A stretch of DNA of 22,479 nucleotides from Bacillota bacterium (GCA_018725535.1 QLUS01000014.1:1-22479); one strand, 5' to 3'; counted from the stretch's first letter, positions 6,885-14,998 are shown. The notes: a model not told the origin generated them from the letters alone. Numbers and translations: made by a program.

Positions 6885-7937
6885 ATGAGCAAGTGGGCTA
6901 AATGGACAGAATCAGAGGGCCCCTTAAGTCCGAGCGTGGTAAGCACTCGCGTCAGGCTAGCGCGGAACTTCACTGGCCTACCCTTCCCCGGCACCATGCG
7001 GACTGAACAAGCTCTAGAAGTCGTGGCGCGGATTCGCGGGATTATCGGGGCCTCGGGCAAGCAAATAGGACTTCCGGGGTTTCGCCTCTTTCCTATGGCT
7101 GAACTCCCTCCTGTAGATCGCCTCGCGCTCGTGGAGAGCCACCTCATCAGCCCGGACTTAGCCAACAAGCATGAGGGGGCAGTCGCCCTGACAGAAGACC
7201 AGTCGGTCGCGATCATGGTGAACGAAGAGGACCACGTGCGCATACAGTGTTTGCTCGCCGGGTTCCAACTTGATGAGGCCTGGCGCTTAGCAAGCCAGGT
7301 GGACGACTGGTTAGACGGAGAAGGTAATTTCTCGTTTCACGAGGAATACGGTTATCTCACGACTTGTCCCACGAACGTCGGCACGGGGTTGCGTGCTTCG
7401 GTGATGCTGCACCTGCCGATATTGGCGATGACGAATCAAATTGAAAAAGTAATTGCGACTATCGGTCAGCTTGGGCTGATGGCGCGCGGGCTCTATGGCG
7501 AAGGAACGCAGGCTGCAGGCCATATGTTTCAGATATCCAATCAAGTGACGCTTGGCTTTTCTGAGGAGGAATTGATCCGCAATCTCAAGGCCGTAGTGGA
7601 GCAGATAGTCACGCAGGAGCGCTTACTGACGCGGAACGTCTTGGCGCAAGACAGAATGCGCATACTTGACCGCGTGCACCGGTCGATCGGATTGATGCTC
7701 GGCGCGCGTGTGCTAGACAGCAAGGAGGCGATGAGCCTTCTCTCGGATATCAGGCTTGGCGTGTCGGCGGAGCTGATTAAGCTGCCGCAGCATGTACTTA
7801 CGGAGCTGATGGTTTTAGCCAAACCCCATGTGCTGCAAACGGAATGCGGCCAGACCTTAGACGCCTTTGGGCGCGATGTAAAGCGGGCGGAGTTTTTGCG
7901 TGAACGTCTGCAAAATGCACTCCAGTCAAATAGATGA
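6885..7937 (+). CDS. mcsB: McsB protein-arginine kinase
   Basis: A phosphagen-kinase-fold enzyme that phosphorylates arginine residues on proteins. The pArg mark inactivates CtsR and delivers substrates to ClpC-ClpP. At 350 aa it has normal length. Visible motifs are the nucleotide-binding STRVRLARN near residue 20, NEEDHVRIQ (113-121), and the CPTNVGTGLRASV block with Cys161. Near the C-terminus RDVKRA (330-335) matches the RDXXRA allosteric pArg-binding motif described for Bacillus McsB, so both catalysis and feedback sensing look intact. The ATG at 6885 comes 3 nt after the mcsA stop, with GAGAGGGGG upstream. It lies between mcsA and clpC, its activator and its protease partner. Confidence 0.97.
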   Translation: MSKWAKWTESEGPLSPSVVSTRVRLARNFTGLPFPGTMRTEQALEVVARIRGIIGASGKQIGLPGFRLFPMAELPPVDRLALVESHLISPDLANKHEGAVALTEDQSVAIMVNEEDHVRIQCLLAGFQLDEAWRLASQVDDWLDGEGNFSFHEEYGYLTTCPTNVGTGLRASVMLHLPILAMTNQIEKVIATIGQLGLMARGLYGEGTQAAGHMFQISNQVTLGFSEEELIRNLKAVVEQIVTQERLLTRNVLAQDRMRILDRVHRSIGLMLGARVLDSKEAMSLLSDIRLGVSAELIKLPQHVLTELMVLAKPHVLQTECGQTLDAFGRDVKRAEFLRERLQNALQSNR

Positions 7938-7971
7938 CGGATTTTATTCTAGATTTCAGGGAGGACTAAAA

Positions 7972-10416
7972 ATGATGTTTCCACTTACCCCGGGTGCCCA
8001 ACAGGTTATTGCGACAGCCGAGGAGTACGCGCGTAAGCTCGGGCATACACTTATCGGAACAGAGCATCTGCTGCTTGGGGTTGTTGCGACACTCACGGGC
8101 GATAGCGGGGCGGAACTTGCTAACCTAGGACTGACCATTAAGAGAGTACAGGCGGAAATCGAGGGGATTGTCGGTCCGGGCACAGGCGAGGAGTTGCAGG
8201 GTGTGTCGGCGCGAGTGAAGAAGGTGCTGGAAATTGCCTTCGATGAGGCGCGCAAACAAGGACTGCCCGCTATCGACGCACCGCACATTCTCATGGGGCT
8301 CTTGCGCGAAGGTGAAGGCGTGGCCGCGTTGGTGCTCCACAAGCTTGGCGTCAGCGCAGAGAGCTTCACGGAGATTTTTAAGGGAGGAGCAACTGAATCG
8401 CCTGCGGAACATAGCGCTCCCCCCCAGAGTCGCAAGCCGCGCGGTAAGCAGGAGGGCGGAAAGGGCACGTCGACGCTTGACCAGCACGGGCGGGATTTCA
8501 CCCGCATGGCCGTGGAAGGTCGCCTTGACCCCGTTATCGGGCGAGAGAAAGAAACCGAACGGGTGGTGCAAATTCTCTCGCGGCGCACCAAGAATAACCC
8601 GGTGCTGATCGGCGAGCCGGGTGTAGGGAAGACCGCGATTGTCGAGGGGTTAGCTCAGCGCATCGTTAGAGGGGAAGTGCCGGAGACGCTCCGCAACAAG
8701 CGTGTTGTAGCGCTAGACATGGCGGCGCTAGTCGCAGGCACGAAGTACCGCGGGGAGTTTGAGGAGCGCCTAAAGAAAGTAATCCAGGAAATTCAGCAAG
8801 CCGGCAATGTCGTGCTCTTTATGGACGAAATGCACACTCTGATTGGCGCGGGCGGGGCGGAGGGCGCCATTGACGCGAGCAACATACTTAAGCCGGCACT
8901 GGCGCGCGGTGAGCTGCAGTGCGTTGGTGCGACAACGTTAGACGAGTTTCGCAAGCATGTCGAACGGGATGCAGCGCTAGAGCGGCGATTTCAGCCGGTG
9001 ATGGTTGACCCCCCGACGACTGAGGAGGCGCTGCAGATTCTTAAGGGCCTTAGGGACCGCTATGAGGCGCACCACAGGGTGAAACTGCCGGACGAGACTT
9101 TGGCAGCAGCCGTTAAGCTGTCTGACCGCTACATCCCCGACAGATTTTTGCCCGATAAGGCCATTGACCTTATCGACGAGGGCAGTAGCCGAGTGCGGCT
9201 CAGGAGCTTTACTGCCCCCCCAGACCTTAAAGACACCGAGCAGGAGCTAGCGCGCCTGCAGCAAGAAAAAGGCGCCGCTGCAAAGAACCAAGAGTACGAA
9301 AGAGCTGCCGCACTGCGCGACCGGGAGAAGGAACTTAAGGAAGAGCTAGAGCGCGTACGGCAAGCATGGGAGAAGGAGCGGTTGAAGAGCGAACCTGTGG
9401 TGACGCCGGACGACGTGGCTCACATCGTGGCGATGTGGACGGGCATCCCGGTCAGCAGACTGCAAGAAGATGAGTCTCTGCGCTTGCTTAAGCTCGAAGA
9501 GCTGCTGCACGGGCGAGTTATTGGCCAGGATCAGGCCGTGAGCGCGGTGTCGCGGGCAATTCGCCGCGCGCGGGCAGGACTTAAGGATCCTAAGCGCCCC
9601 ATTGGCTCCTTCTTCTTCCTTGGGCCGACCGGCGTAGGGAAGACAGAGCTGGCCAGGGCCCTAGCCGAGGCTATTTTTGGGGACGAAAACGCGGTAATAC
9701 GCATCGACATGTCGGAGTACGGCGAGCGCCATACGGTATCGCGGCTAGTCGGGGCACCGCCGGGCTATGTAGGGTACGATGAGGGCGGGCAGCTTACGGA
9801 GGCAGTTAGGCGAAAGCCCTATGGAGTGGTGCTGTTTGACGAAATGGAGAAGGCGCACCCCGAGGTGTTTAACGTGCTACTGCAGGTACTCGAAGACGGC
9901 AGGTTAACGGATGGACGCGGCCGTACCGTTAACTTCCGCAACACCATCATCATAATGACTTCAAATGTTGGCGCAGAAACCATCCGCAGAGGAGGATCGC
10001 TGGGCTTTGGCACGACGGGTCGGCAAGCAGGTAGCGACTACGAGGCCATGCGCGACCGCGTGTTAGAAGAACTAAAGCGCAACGTACGCCCGGAGTTCCT
10101 AAACCGAGTCGATGACACGATTGTGTTTCATCAGCTTGATGCAGCGCACATTGTGCAGATTGTGGGGATTATGCTAAAGGAACTCGCCAAGCGCATAGCT
10201 GAGTCTGGCATAATTATCTCGGTAACTGACACTGCGAAAGAGCTATTGGCTAAAGAAGGCTTTGACCCGCTGTTTGGGGCGCGACCACTTAGGCGAGCCA
10301 TTGTCAGGCGCATTGAAGACGAGATGTCGGAGCGCGTTCTGACGGGTGAGTTCAAGGAAGGCGACCAAGTGCAAATTGACGCCTCCGGTGACGTACTTAC
10401 CTTCACCAAGGCGTAA
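7972..10416 (+). CDS. clpC: ClpC, AAA+ unfoldase of the ClpCP protease
   Basis: ClpC unfolds arginine-phosphorylated and adaptor-bound proteins and threads them into ClpP. The 814 aa fit the family. An N-terminal double Clp repeat spans about residues 1-145. AAA domain 1 has Walker A GEPGVGKT (214-221) and Walker B VVLFMDEMHTL. A UVR-containing middle domain covers about 421-460. AAA domain 2 has Walker A GPTGVGKT (551-558). The loop LGF (677-679) occupies the ClpP-docking position (VGF in B. subtilis). The Clp C-terminal D2-small domain closes the protein. I place the start at ATG 7972 (a second ATG follows at 7975), behind AGGGAGGA. A longer in-frame opening from 7900 runs into mcsB without a ribosome binding site. 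Confidence 0.97.
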   Translation: MMFPLTPGAQQVIATAEEYARKLGHTLIGTEHLLLGVVATLTGDSGAELANLGLTIKRVQAEIEGIVGPGTGEELQGVSARVKKVLEIAFDEARKQGLPAIDAPHILMGLLREGEGVAALVLHKLGVSAESFTEIFKGGATESPAEHSAPPQSRKPRGKQEGGKGTSTLDQHGRDFTRMAVEGRLDPVIGREKETERVVQILSRRTKNNPVLIGEPGVGKTAIVEGLAQRIVRGEVPETLRNKRVVALDMAALVAGTKYRGEFEERLKKVIQEIQQAGNVVLFMDEMHTLIGAGGAEGAIDASNILKPALARGELQCVGATTLDEFRKHVERDAALERRFQPVMVDPPTTEEALQILKGLRDRYEAHHRVKLPDETLAAAVKLSDRYIPDRFLPDKAIDLIDEGSSRVRLRSFTAPPDLKDTEQELARLQQEKGAAAKNQEYERAAALRDREKELKEELERVRQAWEKERLKSEPVVTPDDVAHIVAMWTGIPVSRLQEDESLRLLKLEELLHGRVIGQDQAVSAVSRAIRRARAGLKDPKRPIGSFFFLGPTGVGKTELARALAEAIFGDENAVIRIDMSEYGERHTVSRLVGAPPGYVGYDEGGQLTEAVRRKPYGVVLFDEMEKAHPEVFNVLLQVLEDGRLTDGRGRTVNFRNTIIIMTSNVGAETIRRGGSLGFGTTGRQAGSDYEAMRDRVLEELKRNVRPEFLNRVDDTIVFHQLDAAHIVQIVGIMLKELAKRIAESGIIISVTDTAKELLAKEGFDPLFGARPLRRAIVRRIEDEMSERVLTGEFKEGDQVQIDASGDVLTFTKA

Positions 10417-10421
10417 CACAA

Positions 10422-10441
10422 AAGGACCGTCCTTATGTTTT
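10422..10441 (+). terminator. Weak hairpin plus T-run between clpC and radA
   Basis: AAGGA and TCCTT pair around CCG, with three further pairs beyond a mismatch, and TTTTT follows the stem directly. The stem is short, so it may attenuate rather than end transcription from clpC into radA, or it may be chance. Confidence 0.27.
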
Positions 10442-10457
10442 TCCCAAGGAGGGTGCC

Positions 10458-11822
10458 ATGCGCGACAAAATTCGCTTCTTTTGCACGGCCTGCGGGCACG
10501 AAACGCTTAAGTGGGGAGGACAGTGCCCAGGCTGCAGCGCGTGGAACTCTATGGTGGAGCAGATGGTCTCTAAAGCTGCGCCTCGCCACCACCCGCGCCG
10601 TGAGAACACAAAGCCCATACCGCTAGTAAACGTCAGGACGGAGAACATTAACCGTATTCCGACGGGCTCGCGCGAGCTAGACCGTGTCTTGGGCGGCGGG
10701 CTAGTGCCGGGGTCGGTAGTGCTGGTGGGCGGCGACCCTGGCATTGGCAAATCGACGCTGCTTTTGGCAGTAGGCAACGCGATTGCCGCCGCGGGTCGCC
10801 GCGTAGTCTATGCTTCAGGTGAAGAGTCTATGGAGCAACTTAAGATGCGGGCCGAGCGCCTGCAGGCTGAGTGCAGCGAACTCTACGCCACTCCCGAAAC
10901 AGATGTCGCGGCTCTCCTAGACCAAGTGCAAGCAATAAAGGGCGAAGTCTTAGTGGTGGATTCCATTCAGACTATGAGTGTGTCAGAGCTCGCGTCAGCG
11001 ACGGGCAGTATCGGGCAGGTGCGGGAATCCGCTGCGCGGATGATTAGAGTAGCTAAAGAGACTGGCGTAGCCGTCGTCCTCGTCGGGCATGTGACCAAAG
11101 ATGGCGCTATCGCAGGGCCGAAGCTGCTTGAACATATGGTAGACGCTGTGCTCTACTTTGAAGGGGATAAACATATGAGCTTTCGGTTGCTGCGAGCGGT
11201 AAAAAACCGCTTTGGGGCGACAAGTGAAGTGGGCGTCTTTTCGATGTGCGGCAATGGCCTGAGAGATGTTGACAATCCGTCGGAGCTGTTGCTTGCAGAG
11301 CGTCCCGCAGATGTAGTCGGCTCAGTGGTCGTCCCGATCATTGAGGGCACGCGTCCTATGCTGATCGAAATACAGGCTCTACTCGCGCCGACGGGCTATG
11401 GCACACCGCGGCGCACTACCGCCGGCGTGGAGAGTAACCGGGTGGCGATGATTTTGGCGGTACTAGAGCGACGCGTAGGACTTGATGTTTCTTTTCAGGA
11501 CAGCTATGTCAACGCGGTAGGGGGCATACGCGTCCTAGATACCGCCGCTGACTTAGCCGTCGCCGTTAGCCTAGCCTCTAGTTTGCGCAACACGCGCGTT
11601 AACCGCGAACTGGCTGTGGTGGGGGAAGTAGGCTTGACGGGTGAAGTGCGCGGTGTAGGCCGCATTGAGGGGCGGATAACGGAAGCGGCCAAACTAGGCT
11701 TTAAGCGTATCATCATCCCAAAACGGAACGCAGCCGAAGCGGTTTCGCTAACTCTCCCGCGCATACAGGTTCATCCCGTGGAAACACTAGCGGCAGCGCT
11801 TACCGCCACATGGGGTTTGTAG
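10458..11822 (+). CDS. radA: RadA/Sms DNA repair and recombination ATPase
   Basis: RadA is a RecA-related, DnaB-like motor that promotes branch migration of recombination intermediates. The 454 aa length and architecture are standard. A C4 zinc finger is formed by C9, C12, C23 and C26. The RecA-like ATPase carries Walker A GGDPGIGKST (91-100), and Walker B is around VLVVDSIQT. The RadA-specific KNRFG motif lies at 249-253. A C-terminal Lon-protease-like domain covers about 290-450, in which proteolytic activity is not expected. The ATG at 10458 has AAGGAGGGTG 5 nt upstream. The gene sits between clpC and disA as in B. subtilis, where RadA and DisA are functionally linked. Confidence 0.97.
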   Translation: MRDKIRFFCTACGHETLKWGGQCPGCSAWNSMVEQMVSKAAPRHHPRRENTKPIPLVNVRTENINRIPTGSRELDRVLGGGLVPGSVVLVGGDPGIGKSTLLLAVGNAIAAAGRRVVYASGEESMEQLKMRAERLQAECSELYATPETDVAALLDQVQAIKGEVLVVDSIQTMSVSELASATGSIGQVRESAARMIRVAKETGVAVVLVGHVTKDGAIAGPKLLEHMVDAVLYFEGDKHMSFRLLRAVKNRFGATSEVGVFSMCGNGLRDVDNPSELLLAERPADVVGSVVVPIIEGTRPMLIEIQALLAPTGYGTPRRTTAGVESNRVAMILAVLERRVGLDVSFQDSYVNAVGGIRVLDTAADLAVAVSLASSLRNTRVNRELAVVGEVGLTGEVRGVGRIEGRITEAAKLGFKRIIIPKRNAAEAVSLTLPRIQVHPVETLAAALTATWGL

Positions 11823-11834
11823 GAGGATGGGAAC

Positions 11835-12905
11835 ATGCCCGATAGCGACAAGCTAATCAGTGCCTTGCGCATACTTGCACCCGGCACCATGCTCCGCGAG
11901 GGGCTAGATAATGTGCTTAGGGCCCGAACGGGGGCGCTAATTGTCATTGGTGACTCGCCGCAGGTGATGGCCATTGTAGACGGCGGGTTTGCTTTGGACT
12001 GCGAGTTTACCCCTGCGGCACTATATGAGCTGGCCAAAATGGACGGGGCAATTATCCTCAACAAGGACGCCAAGCGCATCCTTTACGCTAATGCCGAACT
12101 GGTGCCCGACGCGACTATCCCCTCGGCTGAGACCGGGATCAGGCATCGGACGGCGGAGCGAACGGCTAAGCAGACCGGCGAAATTGTGCTCGCCATTTCG
12201 CAGCGGCGTTCCATAATCACTCTTTACCGCGGATCCATTCGCTACATATTGCGCGAGTTCCCCGAGCTGACGTCTAAGGCCCATCAGGCCATTGGTACGC
12301 TGGAAAAGTACAAGCAGGCGCTAGACCGCATCTTGGCTGAGCTGTCCGTACAGGAGTTTAAGGATACCGTGACAGTCTTTGATGTGGTGTCGGCAGTGCA
12401 TCGCGCTGAGCTCGTGATGCGCGGCGCGAGCGAGGTCAGGCGTCACCTTGTAGAGATGGGCGCAGAGGGTCGGCTGCTTGGTTTGCAGCTCGCTGAACTA
12501 ACGCGTAACGTAGAAGAAGAAACAATTCTCTTGATACAGGACTACCGACAGAACGGGGATAGCCGCAGTATAGAAGAGATAAGGACTCAGCTCGGCGCGA
12601 TTACGCTCGACGATATGCTAGACCCGATAAACGTCTGTCGCATACTTGGCCACGGCATCAGCATCAATGCGCTAGACCAAGCCATCGCTCCGGCGGGCTA
12701 TCGCTTGCTGCACAGGATTCAGCGTCTGCCGGAAACAGTGATTAAGAATCTAGTCGCGGCGTTTACTGATTTCCAAGGCATCCTTCATGCCTCAGTGGAA
12801 GAATTAGATGAGGTCGAAGGTATTGGCGAAGTGCGCGCTAGGGCGGTTAAGAACGGCCTAGAGAGGCTTGAAGAACAGGTTTTTAACCTGAGACACCAGA
12901 CCTAG
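11835..12905 (+). CDS. disA: DisA, DNA-integrity-scanning diadenylate cyclase
   Basis: DisA condenses two ATP into cyclic di-AMP and stops when bound to branched DNA, signalling damage before sporulation. The 356 aa are typical. The N-terminal DAC domain (about residues 10-145) has the catalytic D70-G71-A72 and the R103-H104-R105-T106-A107 motif. A helical linker covers about 150-285. A C-terminal helix-hairpin-helix DNA-binding domain includes VEGIGEVRARAVKNGL. AGGAGG overlaps the radA stop 8 nt before the ATG, so the two are co-translated. All key residues are present, so an active cyclase is expected. Confidence 0.97.
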   Translation: MPDSDKLISALRILAPGTMLREGLDNVLRARTGALIVIGDSPQVMAIVDGGFALDCEFTPAALYELAKMDGAIILNKDAKRILYANAELVPDATIPSAETGIRHRTAERTAKQTGEIVLAISQRRSIITLYRGSIRYILREFPELTSKAHQAIGTLEKYKQALDRILAELSVQEFKDTVTVFDVVSAVHRAELVMRGASEVRRHLVEMGAEGRLLGLQLAELTRNVEEETILLIQDYRQNGDSRSIEEIRTQLGAITLDDMLDPINVCRILGHGISINALDQAIAPAGYRLLHRIQRLPETVIKNLVAAFTDFQGILHASVEELDEVEGIGEVRARAVKNGLERLEEQVFNLRHQT

Positions 12906-12953
12906 ATTAGAGCAAGTTTAGCTTTGCCGACTAGTATAGAGGAGAGGTGCCAC

Positions 12954-13604
12954 TTGAAACTACTGCTTGCGGAAGGACGTACTTACATAGGCATTGTAGC
13001 GGTCCTGGCGGTAGTGTTCTTTGCTATCCACCCGCTACTCCTCAGCTTGCCGCTGTTTGGACTTAGCTTTCTCCTTTACTTTTTCCGCGACCCTAAACGC
13101 GACCATCCGCCTGAAATTGCTGGAGAAATAGACTTTCTGGCTCCGGCTGACGGACGAGTCACAGGGGTGGATGTTGTACACGAACCTTATCTTTTCCGCG
13201 GTTCCGCACAGATGGTAACGATCTTCTTAAGCCCCCTAGACGTACATGTCAATCGTTCACCCATTAGTGGACAAGTTAAAGTAGTAGAGCATAGACAGGG
13301 TAAGTTTAGGCCAGCATATCTGGCCGACGCTCCGTCCGTTAACGAGCGCAATTACCTAGTCGTGCAGAACAGCGAAACGCAGTGTCTGCTTGTGCAGATT
13401 GTCGGCATAGTGGCTCGGCGGGTAGTATGCTGGGCTAAGGTAGGGGATCAGCTGCAGCGGGGCGAGAAATTCGGCCTAATGAAGTTTGGCTCGTCCCTGC
13501 AGGTTTTTATGCCGCCTGAAACCGAGATGCGGGTTAATCGGGGGGCGCGGGTTGTAGGGGGAGAAACGGTGATAGGGGTGATTAGGCGTGGCGCAATGGT
13601 TTAG
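12954..13604 (+). CDS. psd: Phosphatidylserine decarboxylase proenzyme, short form
   Basis: Converts phosphatidylserine to phosphatidylethanolamine at the membrane, using a pyruvoyl group formed by self-cleavage. The 216 aa place it in the short archaeal-type subgroup rather than the E. coli type (about 320 aa). A hydrophobic N-terminal region (about residues 10-42) holds one or two membrane segments and ends in YFFRDPKR. The conserved core LAPADGRV and FLSPLDVHVNRSPISG follows. The processing site reads FGSS, with predicted cleavage between Gly179 and Ser180, in place of the classical LGST. The TTG at 12954 has GGAGAGGTG directly upstream and yields a family-like N-terminus; an upstream in-frame TTG at 12924 lacks a ribosome binding site. 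It overlaps pssA by 17 nt, which supplies its substrate. Confidence 0.93.
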   Translation: MKLLLAEGRTYIGIVAVLAVVFFAIHPLLLSLPLFGLSFLLYFFRDPKRDHPPEIAGEIDFLAPADGRVTGVDVVHEPYLFRGSAQMVTIFLSPLDVHVNRSPISGQVKVVEHRQGKFRPAYLADAPSVNERNYLVVQNSETQCLLVQIVGIVARRVVCWAKVGDQLQRGEKFGLMKFGSSLQVFMPPETEMRVNRGARVVGGETVIGVIRRGAMV

Positions 13605-14340
13605 GAGATATGTCCCTTCGGCCTTTACCTTAGGCAATCTGTACCTCGGCATGTTGGCCATTTACCTAAGTCAGACGGGGGAGTGGCGGCTAGCCTCGTT
13701 TGTGGTTATCGTGGGCATGTTTCTCGATGGAGTCGACGGCCGCCTAGCGCGCCTCTTGGATGTCACCAGTAGCTTTGGCAAAGAGCTTGACGCGCTGGCT
13801 GACATAGTGACTTTCGGAGCCGCGCCTGTTGCTCTGATGCTTTCTCTACAGCCAGATTCGTATTTTGCTCACGCTGCCGGAGCAGTCTTTGTTTTTGCGG
13901 GTGCAATCAGACTTGCTCGCTTTAACTCGCAACCCATAGTTAGACTTGGACATTTCACAGGTTTGCCTATCACTGCCGCCGGCGGCATTGCCGCAACGGC
14001 TACGCTGTATTATCAGGTGTTGCCAGCCTTCGTTGTGCCGCTCATGTTCTTGGTGCTAGCCTTGTTGATGGTCAGCCGCGTGCCTTACCCGGATTTTAAG
14101 ACTGTTAGTCTGCCCCGCAGCGCTGGGCTGTTGGCCGCCTTTGTAGCAGTGACGGTGCTCTTTCTGTGGTTTGCCAGGCGCTTTGTGTTTATCCCGCTCG
14201 TGCTCTATGCACTCATGGGCTTAGGATGGCACGGGATGTTGTGGCGGAGGCTCCCCCACGCTTGGCGCGTGAAGTACGAGCACAGGCAGGCTGCGGCCCT
14301 CAGGCTGCGCGCTGCGCGCAAAGGAAAACGTAAGGGGTAG
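13588..14340 (+). CDS. pssA: CDP-diacylglycerol-serine O-phosphatidyltransferase
   Basis: An integral membrane CDP-alcohol phosphatidyltransferase that makes phosphatidylserine from CDP-diacylglycerol and serine, the substrate for the preceding decarboxylase. The 250 aa contain several hydrophobic segments and the full family signature D47-x2-D50-G51-x2-A54-R55-x8-G64-x3-D68-x3-D72. The C-terminus is strongly basic (RAARKGKRKG). The GTG start at 13588 lies inside psd, with AGGGGTG 7 nt upstream, so translation is coupled. The stop codon falls in the left arm of the terminator. Substrate assignment rests on family sequence and pairing with psd. Confidence 0.94.
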   Translation: MAQWFRRYVPSAFTLGNLYLGMLAIYLSQTGEWRLASFVVIVGMFLDGVDGRLARLLDVTSSFGKELDALADIVTFGAAPVALMLSLQPDSYFAHAAGAVFVFAGAIRLARFNSQPIVRLGHFTGLPITAAGGIAATATLYYQVLPAFVVPLMFLVLALLMVSRVPYPDFKTVSLPRSAGLLAAFVAVTVLFLWFARRFVFIPLVLYALMGLGWHGMLWRRLPHAWRVKYEHRQAAALRLRAARKGKRKG

Positions 14341-14361
14341 GCTTTTCGCCTACCCCATTTT
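14334..14361. terminator. Bidirectional intrinsic terminator between convergent genes
   Basis: A perfect 9-bp stem pairs GGGGTAGGC (14334-14342) with GCCTACCCC (14348-14356) around a TTTTC loop. ATTTT follows on the plus strand, and TTACGTTTT follows on the minus strand. It ends pssA and the convergent minus-strand gene. Each arm contains the stop codon of one of the two genes. Confidence 0.87.
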
Positions 14362-14778
14362 GAAAAATCCCAGCGCAGAGACTCGTTCGCGTTCCTTGTT
14401 GACAATGTCATTGAGCTCGAATCCTAGGAGCTGACAGATAGCCGCGAGATAGAAGAGATTGTTGCCAAGCTCGGCTTCTACCACATCCTTGCAGTGTTCG
14501 CACAGCTCGCCGTCGATATGCGTGCTTGAAGTTCGCTTAAAGTCTTGGATAAGCAAGCTCTCCGGCATTTTCTGCTTGCTCACGTTGATTTCGATGCATC
14601 CGCAGGTCGTAGCGGCCTTGGCTACTGCGCGGTTGACCTTAGCGCAGGACTCCTGAAACTTGGTCAAGGCGTCAAGGATGCTGCGATGCCTCACTAGATA
14701 CTCGCTTACGGTGTGCTGAAACTCTGTGCAGAACTCTCCCAAGACAGTCACCCCTAATCCCTGAATTTCAGTGTTCAA
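14350..14778 (-). CDS. Unrecognised small protein with CxC and CxxC motifs, MazG-like C-terminal helix
   Basis: I do not recognise this 142 aa protein with confidence. It is soluble and probably all-helical, with no signal peptide or membrane segment. Six or more cysteines stand out: C17, C45, C59-G-C61, C93-E-H-C96 and C115. The CxC and CxxC pairs could bind a metal. The segment EAELGNNLFYLAAICQLLG (about 101-119) resembles the second acidic helix of MazG-type NTP pyrophosphohydrolases, but a convincing first metal-binding helix (ExxE) is not obvious, so a nucleotide-hydrolase role is only a guess. The start is TTG at 14778 with AGGA upstream, 16 nt after the predicted start of a near-consensus promoter. 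It is convergent with pssA and divergent from carD. That promoter plus a matching terminator make it a real gene. Confidence 0.72.
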   Translation of the reverse strand: MNTEIQGLGVTVLGEFCTEFQHTVSEYLVRHRSILDALTKFQESCAKVNRAVAKAATTCGCIEINVSKQKMPESLLIQDFKRTSSTHIDGELCEHCKDVVEAELGNNLFYLAAICQLLGFELNDIVNKERERVSALGFFKMG

Positions 14779-14800
14779 TGAAATTCCTAGTCATGGCTAG

Positions 14801-14829
14801 ATTATCTTACACCCCGGTAGCCTTGTCAA
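14801..14829 (-). promoter_or_regulatory. Sigma-A promoter of the minus-strand gene
   Basis: Read on the minus strand, a perfect TTGACA (plus 14824-14829) is followed after exactly 17 nt by GATAAT (plus 14801-14806, 5 of 6). The transcript would start near 14794, giving a very short leader before the TTG at 14778. Confidence 0.75.
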
Positions 14830-14837
14830 CTACGACA

Positions 14838-14864
14838 GTGGCTTGCCGATGCCAAGCAAGCCAC
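14838..14864. promoter_or_regulatory. Perfect 9-bp inverted repeat between divergent promoters (possible operator)
   Basis: GTGGCTTGC (14838-14846) and GCAAGCCAC (14856-14864) are perfect inverted copies separated by 9 nt. The element starts 9 bp upstream of the minus-strand -35 and lies about 45 bp upstream of the carD -35. A TATAAT preceded by TGT sits beside it (14870-14875) but lacks a good -35. Dimeric repressor binding is a plausible but unproven explanation. Confidence 0.5.
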
Positions 14865-14908
14865 CTTGTTATAATATTTCTACCGCCATTTAGGGGGCAA
14901 ATTATGTA

Positions 14909-14938
14909 TTGACACCTGCCTTTGCCATATGATAGAAT
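14909..14938 (+). promoter_or_regulatory. Sigma-A promoter of carD
   Basis: A perfect TTGACA (14909-14914), an 18-nt spacer and TAGAAT (14933-14938, 5 of 6). The transcript would begin near 14945, leaving a leader of about 54 nt that can fold over the ribosome binding site. Confidence 0.75.
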
Positions 14939-14955
14939 ATAAAGTCCCTTGACTA

Positions 14956-14986
14956 CTACCCTAGCCAATGGTAGCATTAGGGGTAG
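14956..14986 (+). promoter_or_regulatory. Leader hairpin next to the carD ribosome binding site
   Basis: CTACCCTA (14956-14963) can pair with TAGGGGTAG (14978-14986), leaving one bulged G. The right arm reaches the first bases of the AGGGGGTGA ribosome binding site (14985-14993). Folding could reduce ribosome access; this is an inference from pairing only. Confidence 0.4.
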
Positions 14987-14998
14987 GGGGTGACGCGG

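Noticed and set aside
12924..12953. Longer start of the phosphatidylserine decarboxylase at TTG 12924
   Set aside because: No ribosome binding site precedes it, the extra residues are not family-like, and a clear GGAGAGGTG lies just before the TTG at 12954.
14866..14875. Third promoter built on TGT-TATAAT near the inverted repeat
   Set aside because: The -10 is perfect and extended, but no acceptable -35 occurs at 16-18 nt; I mention it only as an orphan element.
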